DNA of 7,121 nucleotides, from assembly GCA_003498085.1 (NCBI GenBank), contig DNCM01000138.1, positions 1-7,121 on the forward strand, written 5' to 3'. Source of the stretch: a bacterium (lineage in GTDB: Bacteria > UBA9089 > UBA9088). Positions within the stretch are counted from its first letter, which is position 1. Each line of letters begins with the position of its first letter. The translations under genes were made by a program, and so were the position numbers. Below the pieces are notes generated by a model. That model saw nothing but the letters and a program-made list of their open reading frames with translations. It was not told the DNA's origin and searched no databases. Below are positions 6,234 through 7,121 of the stretch, piece after piece.

Positions 6234-6848
6234 CATAATAGGTGATTGTTCCAATTGATATTGAATAAGCTCATGTATTGGTGAGTTGTGGAGCTCAAAT
6301 TCATTCAAGGGAAAATTTTTTTCGATTGCCTCATCTACCCCACACAGCAAACCTCCTTCTGTACTTAGATAGTGTCCATGATGAAAAAAGTAGTTTTTCT
6401 CCTTTATCTCTGCCTTATGGTTTGGATACTTGACGGTTAATCTATCTCTCATGGAACTTGGGAAAATCCATGAGATAAAAGAGTCGTTTCCTTTAAGTTC
6501 TCTAATATAGTCAGGCGATGATGGGGGATCATTTCCATTTTTGATTGTTTGAACAATATCCCTATATTCAACCTCTAACACCCAAATATGATGGTCATGG
6601 TTTCCTGGAACATAGACTATTTCTTTAATATCAATATTTGATAAAGCCTCAAATAGTATTTTTCCATCTACTACCGCTTCATGAAAAGATGCCATAGATA
6701 GGTCAAGTATGTCTCCAATGAGAACAAATTGGTCAATTGGGCCAAGGCCTCTTAATTCGTTGACAAACTCGTTAAGTATCATTTTGTCTTTTAAGCTTGA
6801 ATACTCCTCTCCAAGATGAAGGTCTGAAACAACGACAATTCTTTCCAT
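6222..6848 (-). CDS. calcineurin-like metallophosphoesterase, N-terminal part (0 frame)
   Basis: This 208-residue frame holds the first motifs of a two-metal calcineurin-like phosphoesterase: S-D-L-H-L-G-E at residues 8-14 (metal ligands D9, H11), G-D at 45-46, G-N-H-D-H-H at 82-87 and H-H-G-H at 156-159. The last metal-binding motif, G-H-x-H, is missing from this frame and is found downstream in the -1 frame (64-66 of the 5839-6183 frame). The two pieces are therefore one gene of about 336 residues, broken at an A8 run just before TAG 6224-6222. The overall style resembles the SDLHLG phosphoesterases that include UDP-2,3-diacylglucosamine pyrophosphatases, but the substrate cannot be assigned and LpxH identity is not claimed. 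Nothing suggests a signal peptide, so it is probably cytoplasmic or peripheral to the membrane. Alone, this fragment would lack part of the active site and is unlikely to be fully active. Confidence 0.85.
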   Translation of the reverse strand: MERIVVVSDLHLGEEYSSLKDKMILNEFVNELRGLGPIDQFVLIGDILDLSMASFHEAVVDGKILFEALSNIDIKEIVYVPGNHDHHIWVLEVEYRDIVQTIKNGNDPPSSPDYIRELKGNDSFISWIFPSSMRDRLTVKYPNHKAEIKEKNYFFHHGHYLSTEGGLLCGVDEAIEKNFPLNEFELHNSPIHELIQYQLEQSPIMQKK

Positions 6849-6858
6849 CTTATCTTCC

Positions 6859-6864
6859 CCTCCT
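6859..6864 (-). promoter_or_regulatory. strong Shine-Dalgarno of the metallophosphoesterase gene
   Basis: AGGAGG, embedded in AAAGGAGGGGA, lies ten bases before the ATG at 6848-6846. It is the best ribosome site in the window and fixes the start of the metallophosphoesterase. Confidence 0.8.
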
Positions 6865-6878
6865 TTTATTTTTTGTCC

Positions 6879-7097
6879 TCATACAAAAAATGTTATAAAT
6901 TGGGGTTTTTCTTTTTCAAGCTTTATTTTTTTACTCCCCTTCTGCCACGGGAAAAAGCCTTTTATTTTAACACTATATTCTCCTTCTGGGAGAGATTGTG
7001 ATATAAAAAAACCATCAATGTTTGTGTATCCTACAAGCCTATCATCGATATAAATACGAATTCCAGGTTTTGGTTCTCTAAGGATGCGCCCTCTCAC
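6879..7097 (-). CDS. small carboxypeptidase-regulatory/PEGA-like beta-sandwich domain protein
   Basis: This is a 72-residue protein of unknown role made of little more than one small beta-rich domain. The visible pattern is G-R-I-L near residues 3-6, P-G-I-R-I-Y-I-D-D around 11-19, G-Y-T-N-I-D-G-F-F near 23-31, L-P-E-G-E-Y-S-V near 36-43, then a lysine-rich strand. This order (surface loop, T-x-x-D-G-F/Y-F, L-P-x-G-x-Y) is typical of carboxypeptidase regulatory-like and PEGA domains, which are usually appended to larger extracytoplasmic proteins. It has no signal peptide or membrane segment. The start is GTG at 7097 with GGGGA eight to ten bases upstream, and an in-frame TGA at 7118-7116 prevents a much longer protein. 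It may therefore be a free-standing domain, or the tail of a larger gene broken near the window edge. It ends 30 nt before the metallophosphoesterase start. Confidence 0.55.
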   Translation of the reverse strand: MRGRILREPKPGIRIYIDDRLVGYTNIDGFFISQSLPEGEYSVKIKGFFPWQKGSKKIKLEKEKPQFITFFV

Positions 7098-7121
7098 AGA
7101 CAGAACTTCCCCATCTCATAA
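7094..7121 (-). CDS. possible 3' tail of an upstream gene (edge fragment)
   Basis: A frame entering from the right edge is open for eight codons and ends at TGA 7096-7094. That stop overlaps the GTG start of the next gene as GTGA, the classic four-base coupling overlap. Only eight codons are visible, so no function can be given and the frame may be chance. The support is purely the overlap geometry and the cluster's habit of overlapping genes. Confidence 0.2.

Noticed and set aside
1..7121. CRISPR arrays, tRNA or rRNA genes, insertion sequences, attachment sites
   Set aside because: I looked for short direct-repeat arrays, cloverleaf-like sequences, transposase motifs and terminal inverted repeats and found none; coding sequence fills nearly the whole window.

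Overview
This 7.1-kb window is one dense, fully co-oriented gene cluster. Every supported gene lies on the minus strand, so transcription runs from the right end (7121) to the left end (1). The base composition is AT-rich, with frequent ATA, AGA and AGG codons. Some genes have strong GGAGG-type ribosome sites and several start codons are not ATG. An oxygen-sensitive glycyl radical enzyme together with its radical-SAM activase points to an anaerobic (or facultatively anaerobic) bacterium, but nothing here fixes the phylum.

In transcription order the right-hand third holds four things. First is a small orphan beta-sandwich domain protein (7097-6879). Next is a calcineurin-like metallophosphoesterase whose reading frame is broken at a run of eight A (6848-6222 and 6183-5839). 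A four-helix membrane protein of unknown function follows (5851-5468). Last is a 551-residue protein built from two clearly related halves, also of unknown function (5480-3825). Three of these junctions are translational overlaps or near-overlaps: two are exactly 13 nt, and the last gene has no visible Shine-Dalgarno of its own.

The left half is the metabolic core. After a 71-nt gap carrying a GAAA-capped hairpin comes a 790-residue glycyl radical enzyme (3753-1381). It has the thiyl-cysteine motif GCVEP and the glycyl-radical motif RVSGYTAYF. One base later comes a 168-residue protein with an SCP-2-like lipid-binding fold (1379-873), and then a glycyl radical enzyme activase with a CX3CX2C radical-SAM motif and two ferredoxin-type clusters (850-47). 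The activase ends about 40 residues earlier than its family normally does. A further reading frame starts inside its 3' end and runs off the left edge.

The most interesting reading is that this is a glycyl radical enzyme system of unassigned chemistry. By eye it has lost the polar residues that define glycerol, propanediol and choline enzymes. It sits beside a hydrophobic-ligand carrier domain and an uncharacterised duplicated protein, which suggests an apolar or lipid-like substrate. That substrate assignment is inference; the enzyme class itself is well supported.
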